Below are positions 28,847 through 37,631 of a stretch of 55,020 nt of DNA, in pieces. The DNA is from a virus. Position 1 is the stretch's first letter. The number at the start of each line of letters is the position of its first letter. The stretch is from positions 1-55,020 of IMG/VR virus record IMGVR_UViG_3300009156_000035; one strand, written 5' to 3'. A model generated the notes under the pieces. The model was not told the origin of the DNA, did no database searches, and worked only from the letters and a program-made list of their open reading frames with translations. The position numbers were made by a program, and so were the translations under genes.

Positions 28847-31462
28847 TTAGCTGTCATCCATGTCCCCTGGCTCCTCGCCGTTCTCGTCGACGACCTCCAG
28901 CCTGATCCCGCGCGCCGCGAGCCGCTTGCGGTAGTCGCGAAGCTGCGCGAAGTCGGCGCTGTCCCACGCCCCGTAGCTCGCCGTCTCCACGCGGACGGCC
29001 TCGACGTCGTCGAGCGTGACGCCGCCGTGGTACTGCGTTTCGATCGCGTCGCCGTCGAAGAGGCCCGTCTCGTTGACGTGGTCGCTGACGTCCACTATGC
29101 CCAGCCCCGCGTCTCCGTAGCCGGGCGGCACGGTCGAGCGCCAGCCGGGGTTCCTGAGCGGCCCTGGGACAACCGGTCGCGAGAGGCTGTCCACGAACGT
29201 GACGGTCGTGCGCGACTTCAGCTCCGGCTTCAAGAACCACGTCACCTCGCCGTACTGGCTGAAGTCGTTGTCGTCTTCGGGGTGGTCGAGCCAGCCGTAG
29301 ATCGGCCTCTGCTCGGCAGGCAGGTCCTGCGGGTAGCCGAAGAACATCTCCTCCTGCGCCGCGCGGATCGGCGGGCTGAAGAAGCCCCCGGAGCTGGCCG
29401 TCTCGAACTGCGTCTTGAAGCGCGGCTCCTCGTCCATCATCGACTGCATCGCCTCGAAGGTGGTCGTGGTGCGTAGCTCGCCCTCCTCGCCGATCTCGCG
29501 CATCCTCTCCTCGACGTCGTCGCGGTAGGTCGCGAGCTGCTTGTCCCACTCGGGGCCACCGACCTCGACCGGCTCGTCGCGCGTCCAGTAGTCGCGGTCG
29601 ATCGTCTCGCGCATGTAGTCGAAGTCGACCGAGTACGGCATCGCCGGGTTCAGGTCGCCTCTCCAGGCCGTGTCGGAGTTGGCGACCATGTCGTAGGTCG
29701 CGCCCCGGTACTCGGCCTCGCGCGGCAAGACGGCCGGGCCTTTCCAGCTCGGGTCACGAGCTGAGCCGAGCGTCTCTGGTGCGACTGGTTCAGCTGGGCC
29801 AATCCTCAGCGGGACAGGCTCTCCTGGGAAGAAGCCTTCCGGAGGCACCGGCCGCTCGTAGATTCGGCCGGTAGGCAGCACCTTGAACCACACGCCGGAC
29901 TCCTGCTTCTCCCACACGCCGGGGTTCGGCCCCCCCGTCACTCGGATCCTTGTTCCCACCGGATAGCGGGTCAGCTCCTCCGAGTCGAGCGCGCCCACCT
30001 GCGGCGGCTGTTCAACCCCACCTCCATCCTTCGGCCTGAACTCACCACCGATGCCGCCGGGGGTGCCCGCTGGCCAGCGCGGGTGCTCGCTCTCGACGTA
30101 GCCAGCCGCGCCTAGCTGCCGCCGGAGCACCGGCAGGTACAGGTGCTGGTGCCCGGCGCGCATCGCTGCCGCCACGCGGTTGTGACCGTCGGCGATGTAG
30201 AGCCGCCCGTCGTCCCCCTCTGCGACGCGCACCGAGTCGAGCAGCTCCGGCAGGTTGCCCTCCTCGCGCAGCTCCTGCAGGTACTCCTCGACGCGCACGG
30301 CGGAGACGACGTCCTGTGTCGGCACCAGCTGGCTCACGTCAACGGTCTCCATGTCCGGCCGCTGCTCTCTGAGCTGCCCCCAGTCGCTCACAGCGGCCTC
30401 CAGGGACGTCGCGGGCGCTTGGGCGAAGATCTCACCGACCGGCGTGCGCGGGCGCTCTCCTTCGATCCTGACGCGTCCTGGGCCACGTTCGAAGCCCTGC
30501 AGCCCGACGAAGGTGTCCTGGACGCCCTTCGGGGCGAACTCGCCACCCTCCGGCGTGCCCGGCGCGTGGCGCGGGTGCTTCGCCGGATCCCAGCCTGCGG
30601 CGGTCACTCCGGCCAATCCCTCGACGAACCGACGCATGTGGCCAGCCCACTCCGGCCAATCCTCCTCCCGGAACTTCGGGTCGGTCACCACCGCGAACGC
30701 CTCCGGAAACTCCTCGTCCCCAGTGATGTCCGAGTAGGTGGACAGCTGCTCGCGGATGTCCGGAGAGCGCGGCATGAACGAGCGGAACTCCTCGCGCTGC
30801 TCAGGCGTAAGCTCTGCCTCCACCTGGTGGCCGTATTCGTGCCTGAGCGTGGCTGGAGCGCCGCCTGTGTCGTTCACATACGACTGCCCCGGCTTGATCG
30901 GACCCGAGACCGCCTGGTCGAGGCCAAGCTCGCGCACCACCGACATCCGGTTGCCGGTCAGCCGCTTGGCCGTGCCCGGCGGCGTCAGCAGGTTGGTCGC
31001 CTCGTCACTCGCCTCGCTGACGATCGGCAGCACCTCGTCCGGCCCGAAGATCTTCTCCACCTGGACGAACAGATCCGAGCGGCGGTTGTACTCAAGCGCC
31101 TTCGCGATCTGCGCGTGGATCCGGGGGTCCTGGGAGATCGCGGTCTCCGCGAACCGCGCCCAGTTCTCCTCCGCCTTCAGCACATCAGCCGGGTCCGTGG
31201 TCTTCCCCCTGCGCCGGGCCGTCTCCTCAATCCCCTTGGCCAACCGCTTGCCCACGTTCTTCGGCGCGAACTGCCCGCCTTCCGCCACGCCCTCGGGATG
31301 GCGAGGGTGCTTCGACTCGTCCCACCCGGCAGCCTGCAGCCGGTCTCCGGTGACGTCCTCCAGCGGCTCCGCCTTGAGCAGCTCGTACGCCTCACCGAAG
31401 GCGACGCCCAGCCAGTCCGCGTAGGCGGCGACGAAGTCGTCTGTGAGCTGGTCGACTGCCAT
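28847..31462 (-). CDS. Multidomain effector: zincin, ParB-like, DUF3626-like, three HPRHP tags
   Basis: 871 residues; ATG overlaps the previous TGA. Tags at about residues 50-64, 291-305 and 458-473. Module 1 has a metallopeptidase signature, RHEYGHQVEAEL, near 207. Module 2 has ADGHNRVAAAMRAGH near 424, the ParB/Srx-like nucleotide-binding loop. Module 3 (about 520-865) resembles DUF3626: RPIYGWL, then SQYGEVTWFLKPEL, RTTVTFVDS, ETQYHGGVTLDDVEAVRV. DUF3626 occurs in toxin-like proteins. The protein is probably carried in the head and injected, judging by its tags and its position in the portal/MuF operon; this is inference. Confidence 0.7.
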   Translation of the reverse strand: MAVDQLTDDFVAAYADWLGVAFGEAYELLKAEPLEDVTGDRLQAAGWDESKHPRHPEGVAEGGQFAPKNVGKRLAKGIEETARRRGKTTDPADVLKAEENWARFAETAISQDPRIHAQIAKALEYNRRSDLFVQVEKIFGPDEVLPIVSEASDEATNLLTPPGTAKRLTGNRMSVVRELGLDQAVSGPIKPGQSYVNDTGGAPATLRHEYGHQVEAELTPEQREEFRSFMPRSPDIREQLSTYSDITGDEEFPEAFAVVTDPKFREEDWPEWAGHMRRFVEGLAGVTAAGWDPAKHPRHAPGTPEGGEFAPKGVQDTFVGLQGFERGPGRVRIEGERPRTPVGEIFAQAPATSLEAAVSDWGQLREQRPDMETVDVSQLVPTQDVVSAVRVEEYLQELREEGNLPELLDSVRVAEGDDGRLYIADGHNRVAAAMRAGHQHLYLPVLRRQLGAAGYVESEHPRWPAGTPGGIGGEFRPKDGGGVEQPPQVGALDSEELTRYPVGTRIRVTGGPNPGVWEKQESGVWFKVLPTGRIYERPVPPEGFFPGEPVPLRIGPAEPVAPETLGSARDPSWKGPAVLPREAEYRGATYDMVANSDTAWRGDLNPAMPYSVDFDYMRETIDRDYWTRDEPVEVGGPEWDKQLATYRDDVEERMREIGEEGELRTTTTFEAMQSMMDEEPRFKTQFETASSGGFFSPPIRAAQEEMFFGYPQDLPAEQRPIYGWLDHPEDDNDFSQYGEVTWFLKPELKSRTTVTFVDSLSRPVVPGPLRNPGWRSTVPPGYGDAGLGIVDVSDHVNETGLFDGDAIETQYHGGVTLDDVEAVRVETASYGAWDSADFAQLRDYRKRLAARGIRLEVVDENGEEPGDMDDS

Positions 31463-34400
31463 CAGCTGGTCTGCATCTGCTTGAGCTTGCGTTCGCGCTC
31501 AGCGTAGACCTCGGCTGCTGCGTCGCTGACCTTGGGCTTCGCGACACCGGCTGGCACCTTGAGCAGGCCGCGCTCTTCGAGCACGCGATCCCAGGCGGCG
31601 TTGACGTTCTCCAGGTCCTTGCCCTTGAGGTAGCCGGGGTACTCCGGCGGGAAGAGGTTCGTCTCCTGGCTGAACGCGTGGCGGGTGGTGCGGGCGATCT
31701 TGCTGCCAGGATTCTTCGCGGCGATGTACTGCTCGAACGAGCGTGCCACCATCTCCTCCGGATTCATCAGGTACTGCACGTGCCTCGGCCCCGGCCGGAA
31801 GTAGCGACCGCCGTACTGGAACTCCGCGCCCTGCATGCCGCCCGCCAGCCCTCGGTACATGTCCGTTTCCTTGATCGCGGTGACGACCGGAGCGAGGGTG
31901 CCGTAAGGATCGGAGGACGAGTAGTTGAACCAGTTCTCTCGGCCCTTCTCGCTACCGACGTACTTCGGGTCGGCCCAGGCGTCCTGGCCGAGCAGCGAGT
32001 CGAGGTAGTGGCCCAGCTCGTGCGTAGCCGAGCTGATGGGGTTCACGCCGTCGGGCGCGAGCGTGATCCGGTCGGGCTTCATCGTGCCCTCGTAGCGCCA
32101 GAAGACGCCCTGGTTCGCCTTCCCTTTCTGCCCCGGCCCCACCTTCAGGCCCGGCTCGCCGGGCACCGCTGGCCAGTGCATCGTCTGGTCGATCGTCTTC
32201 GCGGCCTCTAGCACCGGCTCGACGATGTCGGGGCCGCTGATGACCAGCTTGTCGAGCACCGAGCGGACCTCGCCGCGCTGCATCGGCCCAGTCGAGCGCT
32301 CGCCGGGGTCCGGGAGCCGGAGCAGCTCGCGCAGGTTGAACGGATCCTCGGAGACCTCACTGCCGTTCTTGGCGCGGAACTCGCCGCCGCGCTCCGACCC
32401 CTTGGGGTGACGGGGGTGGTCTGCCTCGACGAAGGCGGCTGCCCGCACCGGCTGCTCCTTCAGGTCGCGGTCGCCGACGAGGATGACCTCCTCCGACTCC
32501 GGCTCACCGATCCCTGTCCAGGGCAGCGACCAGACGTTGCTGGCCGGGGTCACCATCTTGCGGACGACGCCGTCGGCGGGCTTGCCGTACCAGTTCGACA
32601 TCCCCTTTGCGTAGTCGTCCGCCGTCTCGCGGCGGAGCGCCGTCGCGGACGCGGGCCACAGCCCTTCCGGCTGGCGCGTCGTGTCGCCCCGGTAGAGCGT
32701 CAGCTGGTCGATCCCGAGCCTGTCCAGCTCCGCCTGTGTCTCGCCGTACACGGCGCGCACGAACTTCCGCAGGCCGGGGTGCCCGTAGGCTGGCCCCATC
32801 TGGCTGTAGTACGAGTTGTTGCGCCAGCGATCCTTGGCCAGCATCGCGGCGGGCTTGTCCAGCCCGAACTCGTCAGCGACCGCGTCCTTGATCGCCATCG
32901 CCGTGAAGGTGTCCTGTCCGTTGGCCCAGCCCTGGTGGAGCGCCTGCACCTTCTCCAGCGTCGTGCCGAACGGCATGTAGCGGTCACTCTCGTCCCCGAC
33001 CTCCAGCGCGAAGATCTCTGGCAGCTCAGCGAAGTCAGGGTCACCCTCCAGCCGATCGGCGAGGCGCTGGGTGACCTTCGTGTAGTACGCCTTGCGGTGC
33101 TTCAGCTGCTCGGCGCGCGCTTCCCGGTTCTCGGGCTTCCAGTAGTCCCCGGTGGGGATCTTGACGCCCCCGCTGGCCTCCTCGACGTTCTGCTCCATGA
33201 CCGCCAGCAGCCTGTCCTCATCGAACTTCTCGCCCTCCGGCCGCGTGTGCGGCTCCTCCTCCTTCCGCTTGACCGCCTCCGCCGACTGCTGCTCGCGGAC
33301 GGCCACCCAGTCGACCCACTGACCGCCGTGCTCACCACCGGGGTCGCGCGGCTGCGCCGGGTTGTAGCCTGCGGCGCTCAGCGCCTCGACGAGCGCCAGC
33401 GCGGCGTCGCGGATCTCTGTCCCTGCAGAGGCGCGGACGGTGTCGGCCGGTTCGATCGCGCCGTTGCGCAGCCGCGCCTTCTTCTTCAGCTGGAACTCGT
33501 GCTCGCCGGTCTGCATCAGCATGTGCCGGGGGATGCGGAACGAGCGGAGCGTCGGCGGCTCGCGGTTGATGTCCTGCGCGAACTGCGCCGTCGGGATCCC
33601 AGCGAACCACTTGCCGGTCGGGATCTCGTCGCCTTCGAGCCAGGCGTCGTACTCGGTGTCGGACATCCCCCGGTAGATCGTCACGAACCCAGGTTCGTCC
33701 GGCAGCCCACGGGCGGCATCGACGGCACGCGCGTAGTCACCGGCCAGGTCTGAGTCCGGCCCGTCCGGGAAGAAGTCCGTGTCGGTGATGTCGAGGACCT
33801 CTTCGACCTGGACGCCCTCCGGTTGCTCGAACCAGTCCTCGTCGGTCTCGTGCCGCTTGTTCGCTCCCTCCGGGTACGTCCAGACGGTGAAGCTCGGCTC
33901 CATCCCTCCCTCGGCGGCGGGCAGCGTCACCTCGAAGTCAGGCCCGCTGTCGGCGGCGCGCTCCGGGTCGAGCGCCACGTCCATGTCGCCGTCCGTCTGC
34001 GGGTTGAGCTGCGGCGTGATCTTCAGGCCAGCCACCTGCGCGCCGTTCAGGCGTGCCTGCAGCTTGGGCAGCTCACGGTTGACCCAGTCCTGGTACGTGC
34101 CCCAGGCCTCTTCCTGCAGGCCCTCGAAGTAGCCCACCGGGTAACCCTCCGCCTCGGTGTAGTAGGGGCGCATCCCCTCCGACCAGTCTCTGAACTCCTT
34201 CTCGGCCGTCGACCAGTCGACCTGCGCGCCAGCGGCGTTCTCGGCTCCGGACTCTGCGTCCTGCGCCTGCCGCGCGTCCTCGGCGGCTTCCTGGTACGTC
34301 TCGCGCACCGGCCCGGCCAGGGTGCGGCCTTCGTGCTTGCCAGGCACGTCGCGGTCCATCCGAAACGCCTGGTAGCCGATCGGCTTGTCGTTCTCGTCGC

Positions 34401-37400
34401 GGGCGATCATCGCGCCGTGGTAGAAGCCCTTCGGGGCGAACTCGCCGCCCTCGGGTGAGCCAGCCGGGTGGCGCGGGTGCTTGGCCGGGTCCCACCCTGC
34501 TGCCGTCAGGACTCCGACGATGTCCTCCTCGCGCAGCTCGACCTCCACCCAGACCGCTGCCGCGAGTCCTCCCTCGACGATCTCCTGCGCGTCTCGGATG
34601 TCCTTGCGGTGGCGGGCGGCGACCTGCTTTGCGATCTCCTCGTCGTCGTAGTCGTTGGGTGTCATGCCGTGCCCGGCCATGATCTTGTTCCCGAAGTTGA
34701 CGTCCCCGACCGGTAGTCCGAGCGCCGCCGTCATGTGCGAGTGATGCGGCTTCCCGTACTTGTCGACGAACCAGAACGCCAGCTCGTTGCCAGCGTGGTC
34801 GGTGATCGCCTTCCAGACAGGCTCCCCGTGCAGGGTGCCCATCCTGTTGGGCCAGAACTTGACGCTGTCCTTCGGCTCGAAGATCCCCATCGGGAAGTGG
34901 TCTGGCATCCGGCCCTGGCCGTACGTCTTCGCCCGCTCTGCCCGCTGGCGCTGGATCTCCTTCTCCAGCTGCGCTCCGAGTGGGCGGGATTGGCCGATGA
35001 ACTTGGGCGCGAACTCGCCGCCCTTGTCGGTTCCGGCGGGGTGACGGGGGTGCTGGCCCTCGACGAACGCGGATGCGTCCAGACCGCTGGGGCCGGTCTT
35101 GTGCGTGGCGCGCTGCTCGCGAGGCTTCTCGGTGATCGTCGTCTTCGTCTTCGGCATCGGCCCACCGGCCTTGCGCGGCAGCGGAGCCTTGTATTCGATC
35201 GTCACGAAGAAGTCGCCGCCGAAGTCGGCTGGCTCGTCCTGGCCGGTGAACGGGTTGGCGACGGTGCCGGGGTGGCGCACGGTCGCGTCGGCCTTGAACG
35301 AGGTGACGTGGCCGTACTTGACGTTCGTCCGCAGCGGGTGGATCTCGGTGATGAAGAACGGCTTCCCGAGGGGCATGATCCGATCAGCCGTCCCCCACGG
35401 GTCGTAGACGCCCTTCGTCTTCAGGTACTCGCCCAGCCCGGAACGGATGTCGCCGCTGATCGTGCCCTTGCGGAACTCCCCGCCCTCGTCGCTGCCCTTC
35501 GGGTGCCTGGGGTGCTTCGTCTCGTCCCAGGCCGCAGCAGCGAGAGCACGATCCTGCTGATTCTCCGGCAGCATCGCGTTGGCATCACGGATGTCGCGTC
35601 GGTGACGCTCGACGATCGCGTAGGGGTCTTGCTTCACGTAGTTGATGCTTGAGACGACCTCCCCGTAGCCAGAGGGCAGGAAGTAGAAGGCCCGGTCCTT
35701 TGGCAGCCCGAGGGCGTCGATCATGTGAAAGTGGTGCGGGCTGCCGTTGACGTTGACGAACCAGAACGCCTTCTCCTCTCCGGTATCAGCGTCGATCAGC
35801 GCCTTCCAGAACGGCCCGTACGGGGCGTCCTGCTGGAAGCCGGAGTAGGCCCCCATCTTCTCCGGCCAGAACTTCACGCTGTCCTCCGGCGTGAACTCGC
35901 CGGGCGGGAACCCCCGTGGCGCGTCGGTGCCCGCGCCGGTCTTGACCCACTGGCCCCCGCCTTCTCCGCCGGGATCTCGGGGCTGCGTCGGGTCGTAGCC
36001 AGCGGCGCTCACCGCCAGGTCGCCCTTCATCACGATCTGCTTGATCCCCGGAGGCCCGAACGCGTCCTTGCCGTAGATCAGCGTGCAGCGGCAGTTGATC
36101 ACGTTGCCGTCCGAGGCCGAGGGGTCGCCGGGGTAGAGCAGCTGCTCGCCGCCGACTGTGAACGGCTGTGAGATCGGCACCGTCTGTCCGTGCGCGTGGC
36201 GGTGGTCCATGCGGGTGCGCTCGTCCGGGGTCGCCAGCCAGGTCTTGAACTGCAGCTCCGGGCTGTTGACGACCACGGCTCGCTGCTGGCTTGCGCCGTT
36301 GGCGAGCGCGATCAGGTCGGTGCGCGCCAGCATCGTCGCCTGCCAGGGGGCGATCCCGTCGATCTTCTCCGTCAGTGCCTTCGCCGTCTGCGGGATCGAC
36401 CAGCCCTCGTGGAGGGAGTCGAGCATCACGTTGGCGGCGGCGTCCTGCACCCCGGCCACGAGGCGCTCTGCCTGCACGCCGACCTGCTGCTCCAGCAGCT
36501 TCGAGTACTCGGCGATTGCCTTCAGCTCGGCTGCGCGCTCCTCCGCGTTGAGGCCGTAGATGATGAGCAGCGCGTTGAGGATCTCGCGCAGCAGCTCGCG
36601 GCGGGCGACTCCGGTCAGACGGAGGAAGCTCTCGACGAGCGCAGCGGCCTTGACGACCTCCTCCGGCAGCGGCCCTCCGGCAGCCTGCACCACCACGCTC
36701 GCGGCCTTGTAGTCGACGGCGGCGCGACGGGCGGCGCGGCGGTAGACCTTCTCGTACTGGCGCTGCAGGCGCTCGACCGCCTTGAGCAGCCTCTCGTCGT
36801 CGAGGAGCGCTGAGGCAGCCATCGCCGGGGCGACGGAGATGATGTTCGCGTCCTTGATGTCCTTCTTGTGCCGCTTCGGGACCTCCTCGACGGCGTCCAT
36901 GATCAGCGAGTGCAGCTTGTTGCCGGTGCCCTCCAGCCGCATCATCTCGTCCTTCTTCACGCCCAGGTCGTTCGCGAAGTAGGAGGCCATCCAGCCCATG
37001 TCGGTGCTCGGGCCGAAGCCGCTGACCCGCAGCGGCCCCACGAGCACCTCGTCCATGCTTGGCGGCGTGATCCCGAGCGCGTGCGCCATGTCGAGGTGGT
37101 GCGGAGCGCCCATGTCGGTGACGAACCAGAACGCCAGCTCCTTGCCGCTCTTCGGATCGACCCATGCCTTCCAGGCAGCGCCGCCGGAGCCTTTGCCGAT
37201 CGGCAGCCCCCGGCCGATCTTCTCCGGCCAGAACTTGACCGGCCCGTCCGGGTCGAACTCGCCGGGCGGCAAGCGCCGGATCGGCTGTACGTTCCCCTCG
37301 CGGTCGACGAACCCAGGTGCGCCCTTGGGCGCGAACTCGCCGCCGGTCGAGCCGGGTGCGCCAGCGGGATGCCGGGGGTGCTTCGCCGGGTCGAAGGCGA

Positions 37401-37410
37401 CGACGGTCAC
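31462..37410 (-). CDS. Giant MuF-type head protein with toxin-like modules
   Basis: 1,982 residues from the GTG at 37410 (GTGA overlap). Seven HPRHP-type tags, two of the QPRDPGGExGGQW form. Order: tag; unknown domain copy 1 (about 50-185); MuF domain (about 205-450, with WLATPDERTRMDHRHAHG and VINCRC near 440); tag; copy 2 (515-620); tag; an unassigned domain; tag; copy 3 (840-945); tag; ADP-ribosyltransferase-like domain with IYRGM (about 1241) and GEHEFQL (about 1300); tag; second such domain with LTLYRGD (about 1567) and ESEEVILVGD (about 1640); tag; zincin with ATHELGHYLD (about 1800). MuF proteins sit at the portal inside the head. Confidence 0.75.
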   Translation of the reverse strand: MTVVAFDPAKHPRHPAGAPGSTGGEFAPKGAPGFVDREGNVQPIRRLPPGEFDPDGPVKFWPEKIGRGLPIGKGSGGAAWKAWVDPKSGKELAFWFVTDMGAPHHLDMAHALGITPPSMDEVLVGPLRVSGFGPSTDMGWMASYFANDLGVKKDEMMRLEGTGNKLHSLIMDAVEEVPKRHKKDIKDANIISVAPAMAASALLDDERLLKAVERLQRQYEKVYRRAARRAAVDYKAASVVVQAAGGPLPEEVVKAAALVESFLRLTGVARRELLREILNALLIIYGLNAEERAAELKAIAEYSKLLEQQVGVQAERLVAGVQDAAANVMLDSLHEGWSIPQTAKALTEKIDGIAPWQATMLARTDLIALANGASQQRAVVVNSPELQFKTWLATPDERTRMDHRHAHGQTVPISQPFTVGGEQLLYPGDPSASDGNVINCRCTLIYGKDAFGPPGIKQIVMKGDLAVSAAGYDPTQPRDPGGEGGGQWVKTGAGTDAPRGFPPGEFTPEDSVKFWPEKMGAYSGFQQDAPYGPFWKALIDADTGEEKAFWFVNVNGSPHHFHMIDALGLPKDRAFYFLPSGYGEVVSSINYVKQDPYAIVERHRRDIRDANAMLPENQQDRALAAAAWDETKHPRHPKGSDEGGEFRKGTISGDIRSGLGEYLKTKGVYDPWGTADRIMPLGKPFFITEIHPLRTNVKYGHVTSFKADATVRHPGTVANPFTGQDEPADFGGDFFVTIEYKAPLPRKAGGPMPKTKTTITEKPREQRATHKTGPSGLDASAFVEGQHPRHPAGTDKGGEFAPKFIGQSRPLGAQLEKEIQRQRAERAKTYGQGRMPDHFPMGIFEPKDSVKFWPNRMGTLHGEPVWKAITDHAGNELAFWFVDKYGKPHHSHMTAALGLPVGDVNFGNKIMAGHGMTPNDYDDEEIAKQVAARHRKDIRDAQEIVEGGLAAAVWVEVELREEDIVGVLTAAGWDPAKHPRHPAGSPEGGEFAPKGFYHGAMIARDENDKPIGYQAFRMDRDVPGKHEGRTLAGPVRETYQEAAEDARQAQDAESGAENAAGAQVDWSTAEKEFRDWSEGMRPYYTEAEGYPVGYFEGLQEEAWGTYQDWVNRELPKLQARLNGAQVAGLKITPQLNPQTDGDMDVALDPERAADSGPDFEVTLPAAEGGMEPSFTVWTYPEGANKRHETDEDWFEQPEGVQVEEVLDITDTDFFPDGPDSDLAGDYARAVDAARGLPDEPGFVTIYRGMSDTEYDAWLEGDEIPTGKWFAGIPTAQFAQDINREPPTLRSFRIPRHMLMQTGEHEFQLKKKARLRNGAIEPADTVRASAGTEIRDAALALVEALSAAGYNPAQPRDPGGEHGGQWVDWVAVREQQSAEAVKRKEEEPHTRPEGEKFDEDRLLAVMEQNVEEASGGVKIPTGDYWKPENREARAEQLKHRKAYYTKVTQRLADRLEGDPDFAELPEIFALEVGDESDRYMPFGTTLEKVQALHQGWANGQDTFTAMAIKDAVADEFGLDKPAAMLAKDRWRNNSYYSQMGPAYGHPGLRKFVRAVYGETQAELDRLGIDQLTLYRGDTTRQPEGLWPASATALRRETADDYAKGMSNWYGKPADGVVRKMVTPASNVWSLPWTGIGEPESEEVILVGDRDLKEQPVRAAAFVEADHPRHPKGSERGGEFRAKNGSEVSEDPFNLRELLRLPDPGERSTGPMQRGEVRSVLDKLVISGPDIVEPVLEAAKTIDQTMHWPAVPGEPGLKVGPGQKGKANQGVFWRYEGTMKPDRITLAPDGVNPISSATHELGHYLDSLLGQDAWADPKYVGSEKGRENWFNYSSSDPYGTLAPVVTAIKETDMYRGLAGGMQGAEFQYGGRYFRPGPRHVQYLMNPEEMVARSFEQYIAAKNPGSKIARTTRHAFSQETNLFPPEYPGYLKGKDLENVNAAWDRVLEERGLLKVPAGVAKPKVSDAAAEVYAERERKLKQMQTS

Positions 37411-37631
37411 TCTTCCTCCACGGGCGTCTCGGTCGTCACGATGCTCCAGCAGAGCAGCAGCAGCGTCAACGCCTGGAGCACGCGCAGGGCGACCGTCTTC
37501 TCGACGGACGTCCAGGTGAGGATCGTCGCGAGCACGAACACGACGCCCAGCCAGAAGCCCCACGCGCGTCGCTCGCGGGCGCTCGTCCGGGAGGCCAGCC
37601 AGTCGCTGGGTCCGAAGAAGATCCGCTTCAC
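37407..37631 (-). CDS. Small membrane protein, two helices
   Basis: 74 residues from the GTG at 37631, which overlaps the portal stop. Two transmembrane helices (WGFWLGVVFVLATILTW and VLQALTLLLLCWSIV), acidic tail. Sits between portal and MuF genes. Function unknown; could help DNA or protein passage through the host membrane. Confidence 0.55.
   Translation of the reverse strand: MKRIFFGPSDWLASRTSARERRAWGFWLGVVFVLATILTWTSVEKTVALRVLQALTLLLLCWSIVTTETPVEEE

Noticed and set aside
37411-37563. Earlier start for the MuF giant
   Set aside because: It would overlap the two-helix membrane gene in another frame; the GTG at 37410 couples to that gene's stop.
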